Below are positions 39,845 to 47,953 of a stretch of DNA of 64,000 nt, piece after piece. The stretch covers positions 82,534-146,533 of the forward strand of contig DATHVP010000025.1 of NCBI GenBank assembly GCA_035461245.1, given 5' to 3'. Made by a program: the position numbers and the translations under genes. Each line of letters starts with the position of its first letter. The first letter of the stretch is position 1. The DNA comes from SH-MAG3 sp035461245 (GTDB lineage: Bacteria; Gemmatimonadota; Gemmatimonadetes; Longimicrobiales; RSA9). The notes below the pieces were generated by a model. It saw only the letters and a list, made by a program, of their open reading frames with translations. It was not told the DNA's origin and did not search any database.

Positions 39845-42055
39845 ATGTGGAATTCCGTCGCGCTGGCACTGCTCGTGCCTCTGTCCGACCGCCGTATGAA
39901 GACACTGACCATGGCGATGCTCGTCGCATTGCAGCAGCCGGTGGCTGCCCAGCAGCCCCGCGACAGCATTTACGAGACTGCCGCGCTGGCGGCGATTGTG
40001 GACCGGGCCGCTGAGCTGAACGCTCGCGTACCCGCGGGCCTGAATTCCTACCGTGCCCGGGTAGAGACGGAACTGTCGTTCGTGCGGGCGGAGCCGGACG
40101 GGCGGGAGACGGTGCTGCAACTGGAGCAGGTGGCCAGCGATCTGTTCTGGCGGCAGGACGGCGGCGTGCTCCAGCGGCTCATCGGCTACCGGTCGCAGAC
40201 GCTGGGCGCGTCGTTCTCGGGGCTGACCTTCTTCGACGTGCCGTGGCTGGTGCCCATCCTGTATGGGGAACGCATCGACCTGGTCCGCACGGGGGGGCCC
40301 GCGTACGAGGGCGGCATGCTGCTGCGACGGCGGGCGCTACACCCGTTCGCGCCCACGCGGGAGGAAGTGTACCGCTACGCCGGCGGCGACACCGTGGACA
40401 TCATCGTGCTGCCGGACCGGCGCATCCCCATCATCCGGATCCATGTCGAACCCCGGTCTCAGCCGCGGCTGCCGACGCTGCTGTTCCATGGCGACATAGA
40501 CATTGACGTCACGCGCATGCACATCGTGCGCATGCAGGGGCGACTGGTCCCGTCGGGTCGCGGCCGGACGGCGCTGGACCTCGTCGCGCAGGGCGTGCTG
40601 TTCGTGAGCTTCGAGACAGCCGAGTACGACGAAGGCTACTGGCTGCCGCGAACGCAGCGCTTCGAGTCCCAGGCCATCTCGCGGCTGGGCGAGGAGCGGA
40701 TCCTGTTCCGGGCCATCTCGCGGTTCGTGGACATCCATACCAATGACCCGGAGGCTGCGCGGCTGGCGGCGGACCCGGTGGATCATCCTTTCGGGCTCAT
40801 GGTTGGCGGCGATGACCTGGGCGCCCTGGGCCGGTTCGGCGAATGGCGCACGGGCATGGGCGACCTGAACGCGGAAGTGGACGCCCGGGACTTCGACCAG
40901 TGGGCGCCGCCGGGCATCCGGCGCACGGGCGAGCCCCGCGTGTATCTGGGCGCCCGCCGCTTCTCGCAGATCTTCCGTATAAACACGGCCGAGGGCGCGT
41001 TCACGGGTGCCGGCATCGGCTTCGACGCCGGCGATGCGTGGCCCGGCTTCGGCGCCCGCGTCCACGGCGGCTGGGCCTGGGCCGAGGAGACCTGGCGCGG
41101 CGGTGCCGAACTGTCCCAGCGCATCGGCAACTGGGAGGGCATTGCCCGCGGCGAGCGCCTCCTGGCCCATACCAACGACTTCACCTGGGCCATGGACCCC
41201 GAGCCGTCGGTGCCGCCCATGCTGTCAGGCGACCTGTACGACTACCTGGACCGCCGCGTGGGTGGGCTGGTGGTCCGGACCGCCGCGGCCGACCGCGTCG
41301 GCTTCCGCTTCGAGGCCGCCCGGGCCCAGGACAGGAACGTGGGGCGCAACGTAATGGACTTCCCCGCGCTGGATGACGACGGCGCCTGGATCCCGCCGGA
41401 GACTCACACGGGCGACCTGCGCCTCAACCGTCCCGTGGCGGAAGGCGAGTACTGGCTGGGCCGCGCGGAGTTGCGCCTGAACCCGTCCGCCGGCGGCATC
41501 TCGCTGGATCCGGGGCTGGCCGTGCGCCTGGCCTGGGAGGGCGCCAGCGGTGACCTGGACTGGCACCGGCTGGAGGCCGGCTTCGCCCAGCGTCGCATGC
41601 TGGGCCGCTGGACGCTGGGCCTCCGTGGCGATGCCGGCATCATGCTCACGCCCGGCGACGCCGAGCCCGTGCCCCAGGCCCTGTTCGAACTGGGGACGTC
41701 CGCGGACCTGCCGGGCTTCGCGTACAAGGAGTTCGTCGGAGACCGTGCCGCCCTGGGCCGCGGCACCATCATGTACACGCTGCCCATCTTCAACGCGCCC
41801 ATCCGCCTCGGCTCGTTCTGGCTGCCGGCACCCGCGCCATCGCCGTCGGTCGGGCTCCAGGTCGGCTGGACGGACGCGGCCGCGGAGACGCAGCAGCTCA
41901 TGGACCGTTTCGGCTGGGGCACCTCCGACGGCGCCCGCGCCGCCGTGGACCTGCGCCTCCGCTTCTTCGGCGGCAGCGTCAACATCGGCGCCGCCCGGCC
42001 GCTGGACAGCGATGGCCGGTGGCGCTTCGTCTGGGGACTCGTAGGTGGACTCTGA
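39845..42055 (+). CDS. Large outer-membrane beta-barrel protein with soluble N-terminal region
   Basis: A protein of about 736 residues. A signal sequence follows the alternative start MKTLTMAMLVALQQPVAAQQ at 39896; the ATG at 39845 has GGGGG upstream and I use it, with 39827 also possible. A soluble region (about 40-330: VETELSFVRAEPDGRETVL, ILYGERIDLV, PTLLFHGDIDIDV) precedes a barrel with many amphipathic strands (WTLGLRGDAGIMLTPG, RGTIMYTLPIFNAPIRLGSFW). The layout parallels the protein at 11851-14133. It is divergent from the DUF11 cluster and shares its AT-rich promoter region, so a functional link is plausible but unproven. It is followed 34 bp later by a tiny lipoprotein gene. Confidence 0.7.
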   Translation: MWNSVALALLVPLSDRRMKTLTMAMLVALQQPVAAQQPRDSIYETAALAAIVDRAAELNARVPAGLNSYRARVETELSFVRAEPDGRETVLQLEQVASDLFWRQDGGVLQRLIGYRSQTLGASFSGLTFFDVPWLVPILYGERIDLVRTGGPAYEGGMLLRRRALHPFAPTREEVYRYAGGDTVDIIVLPDRRIPIIRIHVEPRSQPRLPTLLFHGDIDIDVTRMHIVRMQGRLVPSGRGRTALDLVAQGVLFVSFETAEYDEGYWLPRTQRFESQAISRLGEERILFRAISRFVDIHTNDPEAARLAADPVDHPFGLMVGGDDLGALGRFGEWRTGMGDLNAEVDARDFDQWAPPGIRRTGEPRVYLGARRFSQIFRINTAEGAFTGAGIGFDAGDAWPGFGARVHGGWAWAEETWRGGAELSQRIGNWEGIARGERLLAHTNDFTWAMDPEPSVPPMLSGDLYDYLDRRVGGLVVRTAAADRVGFRFEAARAQDRNVGRNVMDFPALDDDGAWIPPETHTGDLRLNRPVAEGEYWLGRAELRLNPSAGGISLDPGLAVRLAWEGASGDLDWHRLEAGFAQRRMLGRWTLGLRGDAGIMLTPGDAEPVPQALFELGTSADLPGFAYKEFVGDRAALGRGTIMYTLPIFNAPIRLGSFWLPAPAPSPSVGLQVGWTDAAAETQQLMDRFGWGTSDGARAAVDLRLRFFGGSVNIGAARPLDSDGRWRFVWGLVGGL

Positions 42056-42089
42056 GCGCGCGATGCGCGCACACACGAAAGGAACTGAC

Positions 42090-42263
42090 ATGACGACGTC
42101 AATGACCCGTTACTTCCAGCTTTCGCTCCTCTTCCTCGCCTCGACCTCCATGGCCGGGTGCGAGGCCATTGCCGGCATCTTCCGCGCCGGCTTCTGGGTC
42201 GGCGCCATTGGCGTCATCATCGTCCTGGGACTGCTTTTCTTCCTGTTCGGCCGCGGCCGCTGA
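42090..42263 (+). CDS. Tiny lipoprotein with one membrane helix
   Basis: A 57-residue protein: MTTSMTRYFQLSLLFLASTSMAGCEA has a lipobox-like SMAGC, followed by a second hydrophobic helix (VGAIGVIIVLGLLFFLFG) and a basic end GRGR. AAAGGAA precedes the ATG. Similar two-segment mini-lipoproteins (…SCEAIxxIFKAG…) are common in Bacteroidota and relatives, but their role is unknown. It lies 34 bp after the barrel gene and is probably co-transcribed with it; a bidirectional hairpin follows. Confidence 0.7.
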   Translation: MTTSMTRYFQLSLLFLASTSMAGCEAIAGIFRAGFWVGAIGVIIVLGLLFFLFGRGR

Positions 42264-42288
42264 GGAGTGGAAGGGAGCCGCCGGGCAG

Positions 42289-42315
42289 GGGCCGCGGGCA
42301 GTCCGCCCGCGGCCC
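42289..42315. terminator. Perfect bidirectional hairpin
   Basis: An 11-bp perfect stem, GGGCCGCGGGC with GCCCGCGGCCC, around a 5-nt loop, between the convergent mini-lipoprotein and BNR-protein genes. The expected shared terminator for both. Confidence 0.7.
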
Positions 42316-42331
42316 TTCCGGCATGGCAGTT

Positions 42332-45136
42332 CTATCGCGCCTGCAGCCACACATCCTCGAGCACCCGCACCATCTGCGAGTACTGGCTGCCACCTATCTC
42401 CAGCGCAACGCGGTACGTGCCCGGCTGCGCCAGCGGACCCTGCTGCGTCTGCCCGCCAGGTCCCTGCCGCGAGTTCCCCCGCAGGTTCCACTGCACACGA
42501 TGCAGGCCGGCCGTACCCGGGCCCGACAACTCACGGAATACCTCTCCCGACACCAGGTCCGTGATAACGATGCGTACATCGCCACCTGCCGGCTGGCGCA
42601 GGTGGTAGCTGATGGCGGTGCCCGCGGGCGCTGACTGGCCAGTCCAGTTCTTCGCACCCGTCACGGACCGGGAACTACGCCTGTCGGTCTTCCACAGCAC
42701 CGCCTCCCGGGGCGCGAACAGGTGAGCCGCCGCCGCCATCACGTCCGGGGTCAGCTGCTGCAGTGGCGAGATGTCGTCCATCACGGCCACGCCCCGGCCA
42801 TGGGTGGCCAGCACCAGGTCGTTCTCCCGGGGGTGAACCAGTACGTCATCAACGCGCACCGTAGCCAGGTTGTTCATGAACCGCTTCCAGCTGCGGCCCT
42901 CGTCCACACTGATGAAGAAGCCGAATTCCGTGCCGGCATAGAGCAGGCCCGGATTCTTCGGGTCCTGCCGCACAGTGTTGACGTTGCCGAACTGCGGCAG
43001 GTCCGATGCGATGCTCTGCCACGTCCGGCCGTAGTCGCGCGTCACATAGACGTACGGCCGGTAGTCGGCGCTCCGGCGGCCGTCCACGGACGCGTATGCC
43101 GTGGCCGGGTCGTGATGCGAGGCCTCCACCCGGGAGACGTAGTACTCCTTCGTGCCGCCGGGAACGTTCTGGCCGACTTCGGTCCACGTGGCGCCGCCGT
43201 CCCTGCTCACCTGGATGTTGCCGTCATCAGTGCCCACCCAGAGGATGCCGGGAACGATGGGCGACTCGGCGACGCTCACGATGGTGCCGTAGGCGCTGAT
43301 ACCGTCATTGCGGGACAGGATGCATGGCACACCCCGCGTGTTCCTGTTGCACGTCGGCGTGTTCAGCCGCACACCCATGATGCTGCGGCCCATGCGATCG
43401 ATCTGCTTCGTCAGGTCTGGGCTCATGACCCATGTCTCGCCGCGATCGTACGACTTGAACAGCCGGTTGCCACCGGCATACACCACGCTCGGGTTGTGAG
43501 GCGACAGCATGAATGGCGTGTTCCAGTTCCATCGGATCTGCGTACCCGCCGGCGGCGCGGGGACGATGTTCGTAGTCGGGTTCTGGTTCGTCGGCGCGCG
43601 GGGGCGGATGCTGCCGCCGCTGCCGTCCCGCAGGCTCACCCGATTGATGTTCCCGTTCTGTGACTCCCAGTAGATGATGTTCGGGTCCGTCGGGTCAATG
43701 GCCGTGTAGAAGCCGTCACCGCCGCCCACCCGGAACCAGTCCTGTGCGAGGATCGGCCCCGTCCGCATGCCGCTGGGGCCGCACCAGCTGCCATTGTCCT
43801 GCAGCCCGGTGCACACGTTGTAGGGTCGCTGCATGTCCACAGAGGCATGATACGGCTGGCCCACGGACCAGGTGCGCAGGGACTCCCAGGTCGCCGCCTG
43901 GTCATGGCTGACATCCACGGAGCCGTCATTGCCGAGCATGACGTGGTTGCCATCCTTCGGGTTGATCCAGATGGCGTGGTGGTCCACGTGGCCGAAGCCG
44001 CTCAGCGTCTGCCAGGTCCTGCCACCGTCCACGGACTTGTACGCCTGCACGCCACCCGTGTAGACAATATCCGGGTTCGTCGGGTCTACCCGGAGAATGC
44101 TGAAGTACATGGGACGCACATTGTTGTTCGACATGAACGTCCACGTGCGACCCTTGTCGCTGGAGCGCCACACCCCGGAGAACTGCGGATCCGGCGCCTG
44201 CTGGCCACCCTGCTGCGATGAGTTCTGCGCCGCCGCAACCCGTGGCTCGCGGTCCGGTGCCACCTCGATCTGTGCGTATATCACGTCCGGGTTCGACCGG
44301 GCAAAATCCATGGCAATCCGTCCCATTGTGCCATTGGGCAGGCCGTTGCCCTGGACCCGCTGCCAGGTCTCGCCGCCGTCGTCCGAACGGAAGATGCCGC
44401 TGCCCGGACCGCCCGAGGCAAACCCCCATGCCGTCCGCTGGCGCTGGTACAACGCCGCGAACAACGTGTTCGGGTTCGACGGGTCGATGATCAGCTCCGT
44501 CGCGCCCGCATGCTCGTTCTCGTACAGCACACGGCGCCAGTTGCGGCCACCATCCGTGCTCTTGTAGACACCGCGCTCCGGATTCCCGCCGAACAGTGCG
44601 CCCGCCGCCGCCACCCAGACCACGTCCGGATCCGTCGGGTGCACGACGATGCGCGCGATGGTGAGCGTCTCCCGCAGGCCCACGTGACTGAATGTCCGGC
44701 CGCCGTCAGATGACCGGTACACTCCGTCGCCATACGTCGAACTCTGACGGTTGTTCGCCTCGCCTGTGCCCACATACACCACGTCCGGGTTCGACCGGGA
44801 GACCGCCACGGCTCCCACGGACGACGTGCCGTAGGCGCCGAACACGTCCTCGAACGTGATCCCGTTGTTCTCCGTGCGGAACAGGCCGCCTCCGGCGAAC
44901 GCCACGTAGAACCTGCGCGGGTCCGACTCCACCACCGCAATGTCATTGACCCGGCCACCCTGGCCGATGGGACCGATCTCCCGCCACCGGAACTGTGTCA
45001 GCAGCGGGTCGTCCGCCTGGTTCAGTACCGGCCGCCGCGCCTGCGCCTCCACCGGTACCGGCCCCATACCCGCTGCCAGCACCACCATCAGCGTGGCCAG
45101 CCGCAGTACGCCCCGCCAGCGCCATCCGCTCGTCAT
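42332..45136 (-). CDS. Secreted BNR/VPS10-type beta-propeller protein
   Basis: A 934-residue exported protein (signal to about 31). It consists of repeated sialidase-like BNR motifs of the S-x-D-x-G-x-x-W type, for example STDGGRNWRRV, SDDGGETWQRV, SVDGGRTWQTL and SRDGGATWTEV, each preceded by a 'P-x-x-P-x-x-V-Y/W-V' strand. This is the VPS10/sortilin-like ten-blade propeller architecture often annotated 'glycosyl hydrolase' in Gemmatimonadota and Bacteroidota; no glycosidase catalytic residues can be claimed. The C-terminal 100 residues form a FlgD-like/Ig-like sandwich (VRIVITDLVSGEVFRELSGPG). AGGAGAG precedes the ATG at 45136. Its role is probably protein or glycan binding outside the cell. 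Confidence 0.83.
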   Translation of the reverse strand: MTSGWRWRGVLRLATLMVVLAAGMGPVPVEAQARRPVLNQADDPLLTQFRWREIGPIGQGGRVNDIAVVESDPRRFYVAFAGGGLFRTENNGITFEDVFGAYGTSSVGAVAVSRSNPDVVYVGTGEANNRQSSTYGDGVYRSSDGGRTFSHVGLRETLTIARIVVHPTDPDVVWVAAAGALFGGNPERGVYKSTDGGRNWRRVLYENEHAGATELIIDPSNPNTLFAALYQRQRTAWGFASGGPGSGIFRSDDGGETWQRVQGNGLPNGTMGRIAMDFARSNPDVIYAQIEVAPDREPRVAAAQNSSQQGGQQAPDPQFSGVWRSSDKGRTWTFMSNNNVRPMYFSILRVDPTNPDIVYTGGVQAYKSVDGGRTWQTLSGFGHVDHHAIWINPKDGNHVMLGNDGSVDVSHDQAATWESLRTWSVGQPYHASVDMQRPYNVCTGLQDNGSWCGPSGMRTGPILAQDWFRVGGGDGFYTAIDPTDPNIIYWESQNGNINRVSLRDGSGGSIRPRAPTNQNPTTNIVPAPPAGTQIRWNWNTPFMLSPHNPSVVYAGGNRLFKSYDRGETWVMSPDLTKQIDRMGRSIMGVRLNTPTCNRNTRGVPCILSRNDGISAYGTIVSVAESPIVPGILWVGTDDGNIQVSRDGGATWTEVGQNVPGGTKEYYVSRVEASHHDPATAYASVDGRRSADYRPYVYVTRDYGRTWQSIASDLPQFGNVNTVRQDPKNPGLLYAGTEFGFFISVDEGRSWKRFMNNLATVRVDDVLVHPRENDLVLATHGRGVAVMDDISPLQQLTPDVMAAAAHLFAPREAVLWKTDRRSSRSVTGAKNWTGQSAPAGTAISYHLRQPAGGDVRIVITDLVSGEVFRELSGPGTAGLHRVQWNLRGNSRQGPGGQTQQGPLAQPGTYRVALEIGGSQYSQMVRVLEDVWLQAR

Positions 45137-45341
45137 AACACTCTCCTGTAATAAGAAGGCCCGCGCCTACGCGCAGATTTGCATGCAGAATTGTACCTTT
45201 GCCGCGGGACAGCGACGAGTCAAGAGTCTTGTTCTGGGGGCGCGTGCTGCCCGCCGCGGCCACGCACCGGGCGATAGCTGGGAAAGGTCTGTCAGCAGGC
45301 AGGTTACGGGGATGGAGGACTCTGCGGCAGGGGCAGGCGAT

Positions 45342-46358
45342 TCACCGCCCGCCCTCCGTATCGACCATGCCGCCCACGCGTTGCGCCTCCTCGTCAGTGA
45401 GGGCGCGCCACATGCCGGGTCGCACGTCCCCCAGTTCGAGGGAGCCGATGGCTACCCGCCGCAGGGTGACGATGTCGATCCCCACGGCGTCCAGGACTCG
45501 CCGGATCTGGCGGTTTTTACCCTCGTCAATGACGATCTCGAGCCATTTCCCGGGCCGCTTCAGCGGCTGGACCGACTGGAACCCCAGGGTTTCGCCGCGT
45601 CCCGCGTCCACACCGGCGAGCATGCGGGTAACCTCGTCCTCCGTTGGCATCCGGGAGACCTCGACATGGTACGTCTTGGACAGGTGCGTGCTCGGATCGG
45701 TGATCCGGTCACCCCACCGGGTGTCATTGCTGAAGAGGAGCAGGCCCTCGCTGTCCAGGTCGAGACGACCCACGGCGACGAGACGCGGCACGTCGTCCGG
45801 CAGCAGTTCGAAGACGGTGGAACGACCGTGTTCGTCGGACGTGGTGGTCACCCAGCCCCGGGGCTTGTTGAGCATGAGGTAGACTGACGACGCTGCCCGC
45901 ACCGTCTGGCCGTCCACGACGATGTGGGCGCGCCGCACGTCCACGCGCCGGTCCGGGTCCCGCACCACCTCCCCATTGACACTGACACGGCCGCCCTCGA
46001 TGAGGGGCCGGGCCTGCGCCCGGGAACACCAGCCGAGCTTTGACAGGGCGCGGGCCAGGCTGACGGCATTCGCGCCCCCGCCGGCATCGGATCCGGTGCC
46101 GCGCCCCCCAGTCCCGCGGCGATCGCCTGTCCCCCCGCGGCCACCTGCCACGCCCTTGCGGCTGGTGCCGCCTGTCCCGCCCTTGCTGCCTGGGCCGCCA
46201 CGGCCGCCTGTGCCGCCCTTACTGCCCGGGCCGCCACGGCCGCCTGGGCCGCCACGGCCACCTGTACCGCCACCGCCGCCCTTACTGCCCGGGCCGCCAC
46301 GGCCGCCTGTACCACCCTGGCGGCCTGTCCTGTCACCGCCGCCGGATTTTTTCTGCAT
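45342..46358 (-). CDS. RsuA/RluB-family pseudouridine synthase with glycine-rich N-terminal extension
   Basis: A 338-residue protein that should isomerise a uridine in rRNA. The catalytic core is complete: an S4 RNA-binding domain (about 98-160, ARALSKLGWCSRAQARPLIEGGRVSVNG) and the synthase domain with catalytic Asp in VAVGRLDLDSEGLLL and RKTYHVEV/GKNRQIRRVLDAVG motifs. Before it come about 95 residues of GGRGGPGSKGG-type repeats, which probably bind RNA or are disordered. Whether it acts on 23S (RluB-like) or 16S rRNA is undecided. The ATG lies 11 bp after the cytochrome stop, so the two share an mRNA. Confidence 0.85.
   Translation of the reverse strand: MQKKSGGGDRTGRQGGTGGRGGPGSKGGGGGTGGRGGPGGRGGPGSKGGTGGRGGPGSKGGTGGTSRKGVAGGRGGTGDRRGTGGRGTGSDAGGGANAVSLARALSKLGWCSRAQARPLIEGGRVSVNGEVVRDPDRRVDVRRAHIVVDGQTVRAASSVYLMLNKPRGWVTTTSDEHGRSTVFELLPDDVPRLVAVGRLDLDSEGLLLFSNDTRWGDRITDPSTHLSKTYHVEVSRMPTEDEVTRMLAGVDAGRGETLGFQSVQPLKRPGKWLEIVIDEGKNRQIRRVLDAVGIDIVTLRRVAIGSLELGDVRPGMWRALTDEEAQRVGGMVDTEGGR
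46095..46345 (-). repeat. GGC-type low-complexity repeats coding for a Gly-rich extension
   Basis: Degenerate tandem units coding GGRGGPGSKGG and GGTGGRGG run through the N-terminal third of the pseudouridine synthase gene. Units differ by whole codons, so the frame is kept. Confidence 0.8.
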
Positions 46359-46369
46359 GACTGTCCCCG

Positions 46370-47791
46370 TCAGTGAGCTGCGCCCAGCGTGTAATCCAGC
46401 GACGTCGTCGAGCCCGGCCCCACGCCGTAGTCCCGCTGCACCTGCTGGATGCTGGCGATGAGCAGCGCCTCGGCGAGGAACGGATTATGGACCTCGGTGC
46501 CGCGGAACACCGCGAGCTGCGCATTGAAGCGGGCGCCCTCGGCGGTGGTGTAGACGCCGTCGTTGGGATCGAACTCGGCAGCAGGCACCAGTGCCAGCTG
46601 CGCGTTCAAGGTAGCAGCAAGCGACAGGAGGCGCTGCCGGGCGAGCTGCTGGGCATTGCGCGCCGTGGCCTGGGACGCGTGGCAGCCGGCGGCGGTGCAC
46701 GTCTGGAACGAGCGCTGGGCGACGTCGCAATCACGCTCACCGGTAGGAGTGCCACCGGCGTCCGTACACGGCGTCGCCTGGAACGAATGGCCGGTGGTGA
46801 TGATGGGCTCGCCGGTCACGGCGTCCTGCGCCGTGTAGTCATTGACGTGGCAGCCGGCGCACAGCCGCGGGTTGGCCACGGAGCCGTGGGTGGTGGCAAT
46901 ACGCTCACCCGGTTCCAGTGGCATGTTCGGCGGCCACCAGCCGGCATCGCCCAGCAGCAGCGGGCCTTCCGGCGCATGCGGGCCCCGGAACGTGGTGGGG
47001 TCCGGCTGCCCGCGCTTCTGGTGGCAGCGCATGCACAGGTTTTCCTGCTCGCTGGGCACATTTATGGAGTATCTCAGCTGCCCATCGAACGCATTCTCGT
47101 GAGGGTCGTGACACACGGCACAGGTGATGGCGATGTGCTGGGTGGACCCGCGCTCCAGGTAATTCGCCCGGATGCCCATCTGCTCGAGCGCCGCCTTGCC
47201 CTCGTGGCAGCTGCGGCATTCGGGGTTGTTCGCCGGCGCGGCCAGCACGCGGCCGTGGCGGGAGTCCTGCCACTCGTCCACGAAGGGGTGGTGGAAACCG
47301 CTGTGGCATTCCGCGCACGTGCCGTTCATGCCCACGCCTGCGTTGATGGATGCGTGGGGGATGTTGCCGGCGGCGTCCGGGTTGCGCACATGGTGCAGCC
47401 CCGGTCCGTGGCATGCCTCGCACTGCACGTCGTGGAAGCGGTCCTCGGCCAGGGCCTGGAATCCGACGCCCGGCTCGGCCACGCGGTTGCCCAGGTGCGT
47501 CACCGTGTGGCACGCCTCGCAGAGCTGCTGCGCTGCGCCCGACTGCTGCAGCGTGAGCCAGGCGCCGGCGTGTGCCGTCTCCTGCCAGCGTCGCTGCTGC
47601 CCGACGTGACACGCACCGCACACCGTCAGGTTCGTCGCCGGGTTCGCGTAGCCCAGGTACCCACCCGCTGCCGCCCCCACCCCGCCGATGAGGTCCCGGT
47701 CCGGGAAAACCACGGTCTCATCCCGGCAGCCTGCCACGCTCAGTGCCAGCAGCAGGACAGGTAACAGGAGGCGGTTGCCGTGTTGTAGCAT
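46370..47791 (-). CDS. Lipoprotein multiheme c-type cytochrome (nine heme-binding motifs)
   Basis: A 473-residue exported electron carrier. The N-terminus (LLLPVLLLALSVAGC) has a lipobox. Eight CxxCH motifs are visible (CGACH, CEACH, CEACH, CAECH, CRSCH, CAVCH, CMRCH, CAGCH), plus one expanded CTAAGCH (CX4CH) near residue 370. Several distal histidines (HHPF, HDPHE, TTGH) could be axial ligands. The pattern resembles the octaheme/DmsE-like and 'doubled CXXCH' families used in periplasmic respiration, but the terminal electron acceptor is unknown, and no quinol dehydrogenase or CcmE-type gene is nearby. It is in an operon with the pseudouridine synthase 11 bp downstream. Confidence 0.85.
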   Translation of the reverse strand: MLQHGNRLLLPVLLLALSVAGCRDETVVFPDRDLIGGVGAAAGGYLGYANPATNLTVCGACHVGQQRRWQETAHAGAWLTLQQSGAAQQLCEACHTVTHLGNRVAEPGVGFQALAEDRFHDVQCEACHGPGLHHVRNPDAAGNIPHASINAGVGMNGTCAECHSGFHHPFVDEWQDSRHGRVLAAPANNPECRSCHEGKAALEQMGIRANYLERGSTQHIAITCAVCHDPHENAFDGQLRYSINVPSEQENLCMRCHQKRGQPDPTTFRGPHAPEGPLLLGDAGWWPPNMPLEPGERIATTHGSVANPRLCAGCHVNDYTAQDAVTGEPIITTGHSFQATPCTDAGGTPTGERDCDVAQRSFQTCTAAGCHASQATARNAQQLARQRLLSLAATLNAQLALVPAAEFDPNDGVYTTAEGARFNAQLAVFRGTEVHNPFLAEALLIASIQQVQRDYGVGPGSTTSLDYTLGAAH

Positions 47792-47919
47792 TGCGAACTC
47801 CGGTCTGGTAGACGAGCGGCGGCACTACGCGAACTGCCGCCTGCATCGACGGGTGTGCGCTGCCGACTGGGGGCCGGCAGTGTTAGCCATGACCGGGCAG
47901 GATGCAAGAGCCCGGCCGA

Positions 47920-47948
47920 TTGCCGACGGTCCGCCGCCGCGGCATTAT
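47920..47948 (+). promoter_or_regulatory. Promoter with leaderless geometry for the Na/Pi cotransporter gene
   Basis: TTGCCG (47920-47925), a 17-nt spacer and CATTAT (47943-47948) form a good sigma-70-type promoter. The ATG at 47954 lies 5 nt after the -10 hexamer, so transcription should start at or beside the start codon. There is no Shine-Dalgarno sequence. Confidence 0.6.
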
Positions 47949-47953
47949 CCGCC

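Noticed and set aside
46373..47764. A 463-codon plus-strand open frame exactly antisense to the cytochrome gene
   Set aside because: The minus strand has eight CxxCH motifs and a lipobox; the plus frame is an artefact of GC-rich codon use.
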